Shown here: positions 21,790-33,559 of the stretch, one piece after another | Layout of the letters: every line of letters starts with the position of its first letter | How positions within the stretch are numbered: position 1 is the first letter of the stretch | Made by a program: the position numbers and the translations under genes | NCBI GenBank assembly: GCA_029891345.1 | Contig: CM057002.1 | Location: 22,244,795 to 22,308,794 of the forward strand | Reading direction: 5' to 3' | From: Dryococelus australis | Lineage: Eukaryota > Arthropoda > Insecta > Phasmatodea > Phasmatidae | Length of the DNA stretch: 64,000 nt | The notes under the pieces: generated by a model | Told to the model about the DNA's origin: nothing | The model's input: the letters and a program-made list of their open reading frames with translations, nothing else | Database searches by the model: none

Positions 21790-24320
21790 ATGGGGTATAC
21801 TAACCTGAAATATTTTCACGACCATCATTTTGAAAATAAGTGCCTGAACCACTAAAAACACACAAGTTTACATGGCTTACTATAATGCTACTTGTGCGAA
21901 AAATTTGGTGGAAATCGGTTAATTGGTACCCTAGATGAGGCCTAAAACCTTATTTTCTTAATTGGTGCTACTTTACAAAACTGCCTAAAAAAAAAGTTCT
22001 TTATACTATGTGCCTAATAGATACCATCAGCATAAAAAGTTTGGTTGAATTTGGTTAAATTGTTAAATAGATATGCCAAACATACAAGAATATTTAAATG
22101 GCCACCATTTTGAAAATCCGTTTCTGACCCATTAAAATCATGTAACTTTGCATGTCCTTCTGTAGGTGCGCAAAATTTTGTGGTAATAGTTATTGTCCCG
22201 GAAATATGGCAAAATGTTTATTTTACTCCCCTGACACTACTCTGTGAAAAAAAAAAAACAGCTAAAGAGGGTCTCTGTTCGCATAAATGATGCTTCTAAT
22301 TAATACTGTTTGCATAAAAAATTTTGGCTGAATTTTGCTAAGGCGTTTCATAGATATAAACAAATTAAACTTAATTATTTATATAAACCTCATTGAAACA
22401 TGCCTGCCACGCATAACACACGTTAATTTATATTCCCTACTGTAGCAATAGCCTACTTGCGCGAAATTTTGATATGAAGCAATTTATTCATCCTCTAGAT
22501 ATGGCATAAAACCTCCATTTTTAATGTGACGATCTTCATAAATGAAGGACAAAATGTTAATGTAATAGCACGTTCCAAGATTGTCATAGATACGATAAAA
22601 CAAAGTTAAATTTAAATATGTTACATAGTTTCGTAGATATAGCACACTAGGCTAAAATGTGTGTATAGAGACCGTTCGGAAAAGAGACATACACACTTTA
22701 AACACATAAATTAATAAAACCTACCACAGTATACATTCTTCACCAAATTTGAAAGAAATTGGTCGATTTTTTCCCGAGATACGGTATAAAAACGGTATTA
22801 TTTCATGTGTTCCTCCTATCTCCATGTGTTCATGCTATCTCCAAAAATGGCGGAGAAAGGAAACTTTATATAAAAAATGTTGATGGATATAACTGAGTAC
22901 TGTCAGTATACAAATTTAAGTTGAAAATTTGTTTGCAGTTTTGTAGATAAAACACTATTGAGCTAAAATGTTATAATGGCCGCCATCTTGCAAATAAGTG
23001 TGCCTGGCCTTCTCAAAGTTTATCAGTTTACATGGCCTGCCATAGTGCTGCTTGATTGCCAAATCTGGTACAAATCGGTTTGTTTTTTCGGAGAAATCGA
23101 GTAATTTAAATTTTCCATGTGGTACTATCTTACAAAATGGACGGCAAAATATATTTTGTGTACACACATTTGATGGTTGTACGATATACAGCCAGCATAA
23201 AAAGTTTCATTGGAATTAATTACATGGTTTCAATAATTTAACATATAAACTAAAATATCTATATGGCCGCCATTTTGAAAATAAATGTCTAAATCCCTAA
23301 AATATCTCAGTTGATATTACCTACCGCAATACCACTTGGTTGTCATATTTGGTAGGAATCGATCAATTGTTTCCCGAGATATAATAAAAAATATATATTA
23401 ATTCGTGTGGCACTATCTTACTAAATGGAGTAAAAAAGAGGCTACGTGTAGACACATTTTATGTTTGTTGTATAGGCATATTATCTCAGCATACAAAGTT
23501 ACGTCGGAATTGAAGAAATGGTTTCGAAGATATAGCTTACTATGCTAAAATAGCTAGATGGCCACCATTTTGAAAATAAGTGTCTGGCATACTTGAAATA
23601 TCTGCACAATTAATTGCCGCAGTAGTACTACCTATTTGCGAAATTTGGTAGCGACCTGTCAATCGTTTCCCGAGCCATGACATAAAAACTTAATTAATCC
23701 ATTTAGCACTATCTCACAAAATGGCCGACAAAATACGTATTTTGGTATATATGATGCTTGTATTAGATACTGCCAGCGAACAAAATTAGGTATAAATTGG
23801 TCAAACTGTAGAATATGGTATTTATACCAAATAAACCTAAAATATTTGTACGGCCGCCATTTGAAAAGTAAGTGCCTTATTAAGTTTAATTACTTACATT
23901 TGCCTGGTCTATCATAGTATTACATGTGTGTCAAATTTGTAGAAAATTGATTGAGTGGTTTCCGATTTTTTCATATGGCGCCATCTTACAAAATGGCGGA
24001 CCCACAGCAATAGTCGCCTATGAATTTAATACTTACAACTTGCTCTATGATCATAAAACATTTGGTTTAAATCGGTTTAATGGTTTCCGAGATGTGACAT
24101 ATCACCCTAAATTTTAAAACGGCCGCCATTTTGAAAGTAAGTGCTTAATATGTAAGACAAAATAAGTCACGTGTCCTTACTTAGTGTAACGAGTTTGATG
24201 AAATTCGGTTCACACATTCAAAAATTGCAGGGGTGGGGAGGGGAACACACAGGCACACACATACGAACACACAGACAGGAGAGTGCGATCTCATATGCCT
24301 TTCTTTCCTTCGGAAAGTAC
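21790..24320. repeat. Degenerate tandem array, about nine units of about 290 bp
   Basis: The box ATGGCCGCCATTTTGAAAATAAGTG and its variants recur at 21818, 22098, 22976, 23263, 23558, 23850 and 24119, a spacing of 269-295 bp. The 878-bp gap between 22098 and 22976 equals three units, with eroded boxes near 22390 and 22680. Each unit has two related halves: one carries AAATTTGGTAGAAATCG then TTTCCCGAGATAT and ends in TTACAAAATGGCGGAC; the other carries AAAGTTTGGTTGAAATT then TTTCATAGATAT and ends in GGCCGCCATTTTG. The two closing boxes are inverted with respect to each other. The array ends with a CA-rich tail and ACAGACAGGAGAGTGCGATC. The few frames across it are chance. It may be an old satellite or the body of a repeat-built transposon. 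Confidence 0.85.
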
Positions 24321-25133
24321 GTTAAACACAGCTAGGTACATACGTGTGTTAGGTGCCATTGTTAACACGGCGTCCTTGTAGCAAGAAGCAAATTGAACGG
24401 AACTACGTAATAGTGATAAAGCAATTTTTGTAAATAGATTTCTAAATTCTATTTAATTAATTACTTAAGTTATTTATTTATCTACAACAACTTAGCAGAT
24501 CCAACAAAAATGTGTGTTCTGTAACGTACCGTTACAAACAACAAACTCGTTTAAAGTACTTCTATATAAATAGCGATTTCTAAATGGAAACATTTTCTGA
24601 TAGTCTGTTCTAATATCACAAAAGCTGCTGGACAGATTTTCATCAAGTTTTCTTGCAATGTTGGTCTTTAAATATTTTAAACACCTGAGGTATACCTATA
24701 TCATACTCAGTCGCGGCTCGTGGCTTTCTGCACAGGTATGGCTGCACAGTAATACCCACTGAATATTAATATGATGGCGCGAAGGAATGGTGAAAGGTTT
24801 GCTTTTGAGGGGCCGGGGGGGGGGGGGGGGGGGGGTGGATAGGGAGAGAATGAGTTAATGAACTATATAACACATTATATTTTTTTCAGTGTGAAAATAA
24901 GCTTTACAATATTCTAGGCCTGCGTGAAAGTGATTTTTGTTTCACAAAACAAAAAGAAGAAAATGTTGGATTTCATGGAACTGAAACGAAAATCGAAAAT
25001 AATTTTATGAGAACATAGTTTTAACGAATGTTTAACGAGAATCTGAACATTTCATCAAGTTTTCATTAGTATATATTGTTAACTCAATACTTGCACATAA
25101 TCAACTGAATTCAATTGTGAAATAGAACTTGCC
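24321..25133. other. No gene; poly-G tract
   Basis: Contains an uninterrupted run of about 23 G at 24812-24835 and otherwise AT-rich sequence. Confidence 0.5.
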
Positions 25134-25378
25134 TATAGGCTGTTCACGGTAAAGTGAGCACTTTTGAGGCCCTAGTTACCTTTTCCTTTCGGCCATTTTT
25201 TATCCATTAAAAACCTTTCAAATAAATATTCCAGTGTAAGTAATAAACAAAGTGTTTATATTCCACCGCACTCGGAAGTTAACGTCTAGACCTAAGGTTA
25301 AAATAAAATATATTTATTGACTATTATTCCAAATGAGATGAATTATAAAAGTGCTCACTTTACCGTGAATGGCTTATA
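25134..25378. mobile_element. GTTCACGG-family MITE, short form, copy E
   Basis: Left end TATAGGCTGTTCACGGTAAA; right end CTCACTTTACCGTGAATGGC. The body matches copy D (GGCCCTAGTTAC early, AATATATTTATTGACTATTATTCC late) with about 25 bp extra in the middle. Confidence 0.9.
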
Positions 25379-26412
25379 GTGTCATTAGTGGCCATGCAGT
25401 ATAACAATATGCTCCTAAATATATCCTTAAAGTCTTAAAGAACACCTAAAAAAATATTATAGACATCAGGAAGAAATAAATGTAATAAAATTTTTGAACT
25501 TAACAAAATAGCTTTCGCCAACATTGAGTCAGATTTCAAGTGATTATTTAAGTTACATTTTAGTAATAAATGCAGACAAATGGACAAACAAAACAAGAAT
25601 TTTCATTGTTATTCACCGAAACGAACATTTGATAAGCACTGAATATTCAGTGACTTTCTAATTTCCATTTCGCTTATATTTTCATTAAGTATTTATATTT
25701 CTTACCGAAATCGAAAACAAAAGATATAATTTTTCTTTATCGCTTCAGTATACAGGATTAATAAAAAAGGATGGTTCATGGATAAATCAGCTTTACTTTA
25801 GCACCATCAATTTTGAATAATCCGGTGTTAAAATTGTTTCGTTAAAAAAAAAAAAAAAACAATTAATGAAATTTTTTTTTTTAACATAGTTATTTTATTT
25901 CTCATTCTCTATTTATGTTGTACCAATAAAATTTCCTACCATTTTATTTTGTGATTTTTAAAGCACAGACATTTCCAGCACTACAAATAAGCACATTAAT
26001 TAAATATGTTAAAAATATTTTAAGATGCTTTTCATGAAAACAAAATAGAGCATTTTTTTTTTTAAATTCACATCCACACAAATTTTTGTGCTTATAATAC
26101 ACCGCACAGTTACGTTTTATTTTATTTGTCCGCTGCCTACTTGATAAAGGCTAATTAATTATTAAGTCAGGAATAGGTCGTCCCTTGCTTTTAATTTCAT
26201 TTTTTTTTAAATCTATTGATAATAGAGAAAAAAGAAATAGCTTGTAAAACCGGCATATTTACTCTGTTCATGTTAAATTTAATTCGAATACAGTAAAAAT
26301 AGCATGTCTACAAACTTGTAAATATTTCACTTCATAACTGAATTAATAACCAGCTTGACGACATAAAAGCAATGTAAACGAGCGCACCAGTTGCTCATCC
26401 CATGAGAGCCTG
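25379..26412. other. No gene or recognised element
   Basis: Very AT-rich with poly-A and poly-T tracts at 25841-25859, 25870-25882 and 26053-26065. No frames of interest. Confidence 0.55.
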
Positions 26413-26415
26413 TTA

Positions 26416-28659
26416 AGTCCCTGTCACACGGTCAAGTTTTTCCAAGCTGCTTCCAATAAGTTTGGTCAAATAAAGTTGGACAGTTATGACGCCATTACAA
26501 CGTCATAAACGTCACCATTTTTGCCTGAGAAAGTCGGATGGCATCAGTTTCCATAAAACATTTGAAGATCGGACCAGTTTTAAAATTTCTTTGATGATTG
26601 ACGGTCTCAGCCAATCAGAATCGTGCACGACAAAAATGGACTTCAAGTAACTTTGAAATAACGGACAATTGCTGGAAACGAAGTAGGTTATGAAGATAAT
26701 TAATTTATGCAGGAGCTCCCTGGGCATGAATTCTATTTCAAGCGAATATTGCACATCATATTTCTAACTTAGGGGCATTAAATGTCATTGTGCAGGAAAC
26801 ATCTCTGATAAATAAAATTAAAATTTAGTAAAGAAACGAAAATAAATTACAACATTCTTGTAATGGAGTACATGGAAAAACATAAGCAGTATTTAACTAT
26901 GAAAATAATTTTTAATTAATAGTTTGTAACGCCTGGTAAAATACCTCACTAATAATGCATTTTACAGACTGCCTAATTGAAATGCTAATGTTATTTTGTT
27001 AGATATATGAAAATTTAATTTCTTATGTTGTATAGTTGTCTAATGTATTTGCGTATTTTTTTATGGCCGTAATTATTTTTCCTTATTATCTAATTTAATA
27101 AGTGTGCTGATGTATTGTAACTGTTTCTTATTTCAATCGTTTTCATTAATTTATTTTTTGTGGTCAAGTATCTGGAAGGCCGTGAGTCGTTGCCAGGGGC
27201 AACGTGAGTTTGTTGATTTTGAGACGAAGTAGACGCCTTGTGATTGGTAAGTTCTTGGCGCCACTTTCAAAGTCTGTTTCTTGTATTACAGCTAAGGGGT
27301 GTCTTATGTGGTGCTAGGCGTGTTACGTCCTCGTAGGGTTTTATTTTGATATTTATTGGAAAAGTTCGCTAGTACTGCGGTTATTATTATCAGATAACGT
27401 AGAAGAATATTCAGGACTGTTGTATTAAGAGCAGAAGAGGGTCTGCATAAGATATTTATCCCGTAACAAGTTAGTCTCCTAGGCATCTCGCGTTTAGTAC
27501 TAAAACGACTTTGATATATCGTTGTACCAGGGCCCGTGAGCCTAAACTAGGGAAGAATTACAATAAGCTGTCTAGAAGAGCTCCAGGGTTTTCTACTTCT
27601 ATTCTCAACTGAGGCCTGAAATATAATCCGTGAGTTAAGGAATTTGATTGAGATATCCTTCGATCGTGAATTTTGTGTAATGATGGCGGACGATTAATTT
27701 TCGCTACGTCCATACGCCCACGCCATCTTGTTGTTTGACGCCTAAGACTTAATAATTTTACTGACACCTACATTCACCGATTGATAAAGATCCACGCTCC
27801 CGTAAGGTGTGAGCATTTATTTGAGTTAATTTTTGGAAAGAAGAAATCATTTTTAATATAATTTTAAAGACTTGAAATACCTGATTTAACATGCATACCA
27901 GAACTACCATTTCACAAGGCGATACTTACTTAGATTACGGCCATAGCTTGATATGAATGCTATGAAGTTTGATTTCGATGGTTTCAAATAATCCAATTTT
28001 GATTAATTAATATCTGAAATCATTCTTCCTCTATTTCCTGTTTGATTATTTGCAATAAACACCCTTATTTGAATTTTATCATATTGAGTATATTTTCAGT
28101 AGGTAGACATTTAGCAAAAGTAGTGTTCAAGTGACATGTGTGTTTTGTTGAATTTTCTGTCATCCAGCTGTTGTTTCTGTCGCCTACAGTCTAGGCAAAT
28201 GGTAAGTGTGCTGTACAACTCCAGAGAAACTGGAGGCTATAAGTTGGTAAGAAAGGTGTCATATAATTAAATCTCCTACGTTTGCAAATACTCATAACTC
28301 TGATCACAAATATCGTTCACACCTATACAATTTTTTTTTTTACATTCAAGCATTTTTACATACATCTCCCGATGCGTCACATAAGAATTTGTACGCCCAT
28401 ACGAGTGGCTTTGTAACGCAACAATCTCAGACATGACGGTGTTTCAGAACTAACCACACGTCGTATCTATTTAAAACATTACAAATTCAAATTATATTCT
28501 CCCAGTTAAAAAAAAAATTGACAGTGTGGCACATTTTCAAACACGTGCAAGATTATTTGATAAAATTTGTGTAAGGAAAAATCTTATGGCCTTATTTTGT
28601 CTTCGAAATTTATTTTTAAATATAGTTGAAGGCGGAAATTTGACAGTGTGACAGGGGCT
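26416..28659. mobile_element. TTA-flanked DNA element F, copy 2, interrupted
   Basis: Ends AGTCCCTGTCACACGGTC and GACAGTGTGACAGGGGCT are flanked by TTA (26413-26415, 28660-28662). Bases 26416-26934 align with the first three quarters of copy 1 (TTGGACAGTTATGACG, CCAATCAGAATCGTGC, GCAGGAAACATCTCTGATAAATAAA). Bases 28494-28659 align with its last quarter. Removing the intervening 1.56 kb leaves about 685 bp, against 689 bp for copy 1, so the element was whole when it was split. Confidence 0.85.
26935..28493. mobile_element. Probable solo LTR inside element F
   Basis: The insert that splits element F copy 2 starts TGTAACGCC and ends CATTACA, matching the TG...CA form of an LTR with short inverted tips TGTAA/TTACA. 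It is about 1,559 bp. AGTT on the left and AATT on the right could be a 4-bp target duplication with one change. An AATAAA-type signal (GCAATAAACACC) lies near 28050. No coding region of an LTR element is inside. The element class is unassigned and no second LTR is present. Confidence 0.45.
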
Positions 28660-28662
28660 TTA

Positions 28663-30361
28663 GAGTTGGCAGCCATGCAGCCCCCTCCCCCTTCCCATAT
28701 GCCCAGCTATAGAGCGTCTGACTCTTATATTGCAGTGTGAGGTGTAATGGACATTCACTCTCTCTTTCCAACGCACGATTTCTGTTGCTAACGCTGTCTT
28801 TGTTCCTGCGGGCGCTGTTGCCTGATCAAGTTATTTTTTTTTTGGAACCTCGAAAAAGAAAACTATCTATGTTGCTTGCGCGCCGTCCAATCACAATGAT
28901 AGGGTTTCTCACAGGCTTCAGTTTCAAAGGAGCCGCTTAGCTTTGCGTCGCAGGTTTGGATTCCTTTAAGAGTTGGCAGGGAGGTAAACGGATAAAAATT
29001 ATCTTAATCATGCCGTTTCCTTCACCGCCCATTTATTTCTCAACTTGGCAGTCACGTCACAAAGCTGAAGCAATCTGGCAACAGTGAGCACCATAAGCCT
29101 TGTACTGCAATCTAAGCGTGAGCCGGAGTAGCCCAGCCTAGCGCTGTACAAGCTATAATCTATTCGCGATTCCTCCACACGTTTCGAATCAAACCTTCGA
29201 AAAATCACCTCATGTATGATATTTTCGGTTGTTTCCTAAATATGCCACGTATTACAAGCGTTTTACGCTTGTCTTAAACATTAAAGTACCCTGTTTTTGG
29301 TTAAACTGAAATTTAATTTGTAGTTTATATTTACATTATAATATTTTCAGTAAGAAAATAGGTGCTTATCGTCCGCAGGTTCGAGTGCCGTTCCGCTATA
29401 CCGCATCCGGTAAACTTCACCCCTCCCTTTTGGTAATGCCTTCATCCCTGCAGCCCTATAGCAGGAACCACCACCGCATGATATCGACCGTAGCACGATA
29501 AGTAGTAAACATCAAACGATTTTATCCTTTGAAATATTCACCGCCCTGGAAATATTTTTGTGTGATCACGTCACTATGAATTACTCAATTAGTACGTTGT
29601 TACATTACGTTGTTGGAGATTACAGCCGATGTTTATAAAAATCACGCTGCGCAAATAATAATCATAGCAATGAGGACCCAGCAATTAAAGCATTATTTAT
29701 TTATTTCGTAATGTCGTATTATTGAACGTATCTTTAATTGGCATCCGTAGCGTCATTCAAAAGTCAGGCGGGCGAAGCCACGGGAAAAGATTGTTATCCG
29801 ACAATCTGTCAATAACGAAAATTCATATTCCATTTTGGGGTCAACCGTGGGCGAAAGCTTTGTTTAATTTCATTTCCCACGCAAACAGATTCAGTGATAT
29901 CATCAATTGAAATTAAAAAAAAGCTGCATGTAGGCTTCTATTTGCTCCATGTCCGCTGCAAGCAAACGACAAACTCTACTTCATTCGCGCTTATTTTAGT
30001 CCCGAGGTAAACAAATCTACGTGGGCCAGTCTTCTCCGATTGGTCCACCTTCACACCGTGAACCCACACAAAAATAGTTCACGTTTTAACGAACCTATTG
30101 TGCAAATTCTTCTACAAAATTAAAAATTAACTACTCTTATGTTGCGATAGATTTTTTTGCGACCAATTATGTGATAGTCTACAATGATTCATTTCCACGC
30201 TTGGTTTCAGTCATTTGACGCTATTTCATTGCAGTAACAATTTGGGGGAGGGGGTAGGGGTTAGGTGGGATCAAGAACGAGAATAAATGGACACCCGAAA
30301 TGTGTATGCTCAACGAGATGAACTTATATATTGTGTACAATATCTAATGAATTACTATAAT
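28663..30361. other. No gene; weak tRNA-like box and repeat B fragment
   Basis: Repeat B debris lies at 29235-29380. At 29378-29392 GCAGGTTCGAGTGCC resembles an RNA polymerase III B box and is followed by a CTGCAGCCCTATAGCAGGAACC block, so 29372-29520 may be a SINE remnant. No upstream A box is clear. The other frames in this stretch are short. Confidence 0.35.
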
Positions 30362-30365
30362 TAGG

Positions 30366-30660
30366 TATAGGAACATTTCGCGATTTCATTTCAGGACAAG
30401 CTATATGTCAAACATGTGCATCCCCTGGAGTTGACTTTGTAATTGGTTCGCAGTTTATTAGACAAGCTCTGGACGACTCTGAGCCAATAGCAGAATTGCA
30501 AGTAAACAAGTAGCGAATCCCATACTGCCAGGTGCAGTGTAACACAGGCCACTCTCTGGGATAGCAACCAATGGACAAACAATTGATGCTCGAGTATACA
30601 CAGTAATGTGGAGTCTAAGCCTACAGATCATTGAACTCACGAAATGTTCCTATCCCTAGC
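30366..30660. mobile_element. MITE with TATAGGAACATTTCG ends
   Basis: Left end TATAGGAACATTTCGCGA is mirrored by TCACGAAATGTTCCTATCCC at the right, giving an 18-bp inverted repeat around a 295-bp non-coding body. TTAGG precedes the left end and CTAGC lies at the right edge; the target duplication is not clear. This is the only copy in the window. Confidence 0.75.
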
Positions 30661-30807
30661 TATAATGTATTTCTGATACTTGTATACACCTTTGCTTCTG
30701 GGTTATTGATTTTTCTGTATCTTTTATGGAACATGTAATTTACGTTTTGATCGCGACAAAATGAAAACTATAAGAGAAGTAAAATTTTCTAAAAAGGGGC
30801 GCCTTAA

Positions 30808-31269
30808 AAGTGGGATGGACCCCCGCATCCAAGGTGAAGAAGCGACGGAGCGATACGGGCGACACTAACACGCACGCCCAGTGCCTCATCGCTCCTACGC
30901 GCAAGGCGTGCGGTGTTTCCGGCGTAACGCTGTACTGTGTAAATTAGATATGTAACATAGGGGTTTTTATTACACTCGATGAAAGCCCGCAGATTAAACT
31001 ACGCCCGTATCTTTGTACTTTTCTCTTGTCGCTTAAGGAAACTGCGCAGGCAAGCTTTAAAAAATGCGATATTTGACCATTGTCACGAATTTTTTCTCTC
31101 CAAAAATACACTTAATATAACAAAAGTAAAAAAATAATTAAAAAAACAAGAGCCTAGATAATGTTTTTTTTCTTAAATCTTTTCTGACAAAAAGTCGTAT
31201 TTGCAGAACATTTATTTACGGAGATACAAACGACTACTTCACAAAAAAACGCGGGGATCCCTCCCACTC
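30808..31269 (+). mobile_element. TTAA-flanked non-autonomous element, copy 4 (both ends resolved)
   Basis: TTAA at 30804-30807 and 31270-31273 flanks a 462-bp element. The ends AAGTGGGATGGACCCCCGC and GCGGGGATCCCTCCCACTC are inverted repeats of 19 bp with few mismatches. Internal blocks match the other three copies: GGAGCGATACGGGCGACACT, CATCGCTCCTACGCG, CTTAAGGAAACTGCGCAGGC, GACAAAAAGTCGTATTTGC. Non-coding. This is the reference copy for the family. Confidence 0.9.
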
Positions 31270-31649
31270 TTAAAATCCCACTCTCCCGAAATCAGCAGAA
31301 ACCGCTGTAGGAACCCCTCTGTTTACAGTATTCCTTATTTTGTAAAACTTTTTTTAAATTATAGCGACTACTATTCTGTATTTTTCCCAACAGATTGTTG
31401 TTTTAAAAACATAACACAAAAAAAGTTTTTTAATGCAATTTTCCATTACGATGTTTCTTTATGACCTCAAAGCGAATAATTTTGTTTACTATGGATGTAT
31501 CTTAAGTTCGAAATCCGGTTTCGCCTCAGCATCCATTAGCTGCGACGAGCGTACGCGTCTTGTATTGACGACAGTCTATTCCCACAGTTCTGGCACAGAA
31601 TAAGTTAATATACAGAAGCGTAATGGCGCGGGGTTTCCTTTCAAATTAA

Positions 31650-31917
31650 GGAGCTATGTAGTGGTTAGACCACTCGCCTCCCACCAAGGCGAATCGGACT
31701 CGATTCTCGGCAGGGTCGCTCCTGGATTTTGCATGTGGGGATCGTGCCGGACGATGAAGCTAGTCGGCGGGTTTTCTCGGGGATCTCCCGTTCTCCCGTC
31801 CCTTGCATTCCGGTGCTACTCCGTACTCATCTCGCTTCACCCTCAACGGCTCTCAAAACCTCGATGTTACGAGGCGTTCAAATCTCCTCACTCACTCAGC
31901 CATCTTCACTTTAGGTT
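31650..31917 (+). mobile_element. tRNA-derived SINE (family S), plus-strand copy
   Basis: The head is partly eroded (TAGTGGTTAGACCACTCGCC, then CCCACCAAGGCGAATCGGA). The B box reads GGACTCGATTCTC, off the consensus. The body is well kept: GGGATCGTGCCGGACGATGA, GGGTTTTCTCGGGGATCTCC, CCTTGCATTCCGGTGCTAC, and a tail with CGGCTCTCAAAACCTCGATG. Neither end is fixed by a clear duplication. Frames of 61-86 codons inside it are not genes. Confidence 0.85.
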
Positions 31918-33559
31918 GTAACCACTTCATTTTAATATCAGTGTAATTAACCGTAACATTTTACATTATTAGTACTGTGGGGTGGTCCGTCTGCTCCCCT
32001 GTGAATTCATCCAGGGCATAGAACATCACATTCAAGTTTTTGTCCATTGGCTCACGCCGTGTAATTTCGCAATGGTCACTGGCGGGCCTTACCAAGTCAC
32101 GCAAGCCAAGTGCGTAGTCTGTGTCGGGACGATACGTCCCACAGCACTACCGGGCACCGGCAGGCATGCATACATTGCACACTAACACCACCCAGCACAA
32201 CACCAGCAGAGCGACCCTCACAGTGGCGCTACAACCTGCGACCACGCAGGGCCCGGTGGTCAGTTCTAGAATGTTGCGCCTGACAGCATAGCTTCCCAGC
32301 GAATGTCGGCATGGTGCACGAACAGTCTTCTGATGTGAGCCCAAACTCACGAGTCTCCGCGACTGTTAGCTCTTCCACAATACAGCGGCAGAGCACCGTG
32401 CCGACAACAAGAATATCTCTACGGTCTTTGGGAAATCACTCAATTCGCCCAACGTCATGCGAGTCAGCGGCCTGTCCCACGTTGGTCCGACCACGTGGGC
32501 GACACCAGGACAGTCTCGTGGTTCGGTTCCCAACCGACTGGCATGTGTGCTCATGCTCACCGCTGCATCAACAGGGCATAGCACATGTAAAGGTGACACG
32601 AGGCTTCATAGCGCCCCTGATCAGTGTGTACGAACAACCGATGCCATTGTGCAATACTAATAGCATATTCCCATTACTGCTCTGGACTGCACTTTGTGTA
32701 CACTGGCCAATTACCACTTGTTACAATTACAGGAGCCTGTGAGAGCAGTCGGAATTTTCGTATTCCAATTGCGAGTTGCACTGTAGAGTGCACTCTGAGA
32801 TTAATTTTTCCCGCACTGTGTCTGAAGTAGTGCGGCCTGTGATCATGAAAAAAACAAGAAATTTATTGCAATGTTGGAAATTCTACAATATCTAATATTT
32901 TGGCAGCTGAATAATACATAGACCTAATTGTCAGTATGGAACAAATATGCTCTTGGTATATTGACGATACTGTTTGTCATCACAGCAGCGATGAGGAAAA
33001 TTTCACGCACTGACTCGTGCGCACATTTGCCGACAAGTTAAAAAAAAGAAGAGAAATTGAAGATAATTTATCTATGGAATTTCGTAAATTTAAATTTAAA
33101 TCATTTTATCAACATTTTATTTCCAGTATTTTCTCCAAAAGATGCTATGTTGTCGCAAATGTGTCACTTTTTCAGTTTTAGTGCATACCCAGAGCATTCA
33201 ATTGGAATACGTCCTAAGAATTTGCGAGTGTTAGCGAACCCCAAAAGAAGAGCATAATCCTTCCCAATTTACACAAAATGCAAACCGCAAGTAAACTATG
33301 CTACTGAACATAATTACAAATTATGTTAAACTGAACTGTCAACAAATTCTCTACTTTGAGCATTGGTTTCACCCATGCCAACCTAAGATTTGTCTCCACA
33401 GGCATCACCTGACTGCGGGTATCGCAATTACTGTTGTTGTTTTTTTTTTTTATGTATAAGATAGTGTAAAAGTGTTCATGTTTATTTTGCAGCAGTCAAC
33501 AGAGTTACGGTCTCGAATAGACATGCCTACAGAACTATGTGCCTGTAAACCTAACTATG
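31918..33559. other. No recognised gene; moderately GC-rich at 31980-32830
   Basis: The stretch 31980-32830 is more GC-rich and carries overlapping frames on both strands, the longest at 32311-32742 (143 codons, plus). Their translations are Ser/Thr/Pro-rich and show no domain I know. Position just upstream of the Gypsy fossil leaves open that this is decayed 5' sequence of that element, but no gag or protease motif supports it. Confidence 0.35.

Noticed and set aside
21790-24320. CRISPR-like array
   Set aside because: Repeats are long, degenerate and contiguous, there are no unique spacers of constant size, and the genome is eukaryotic.
31661-31921. 86-codon plus-strand frame
   Set aside because: It is a translation of a SINE; family copies have stops in this frame.
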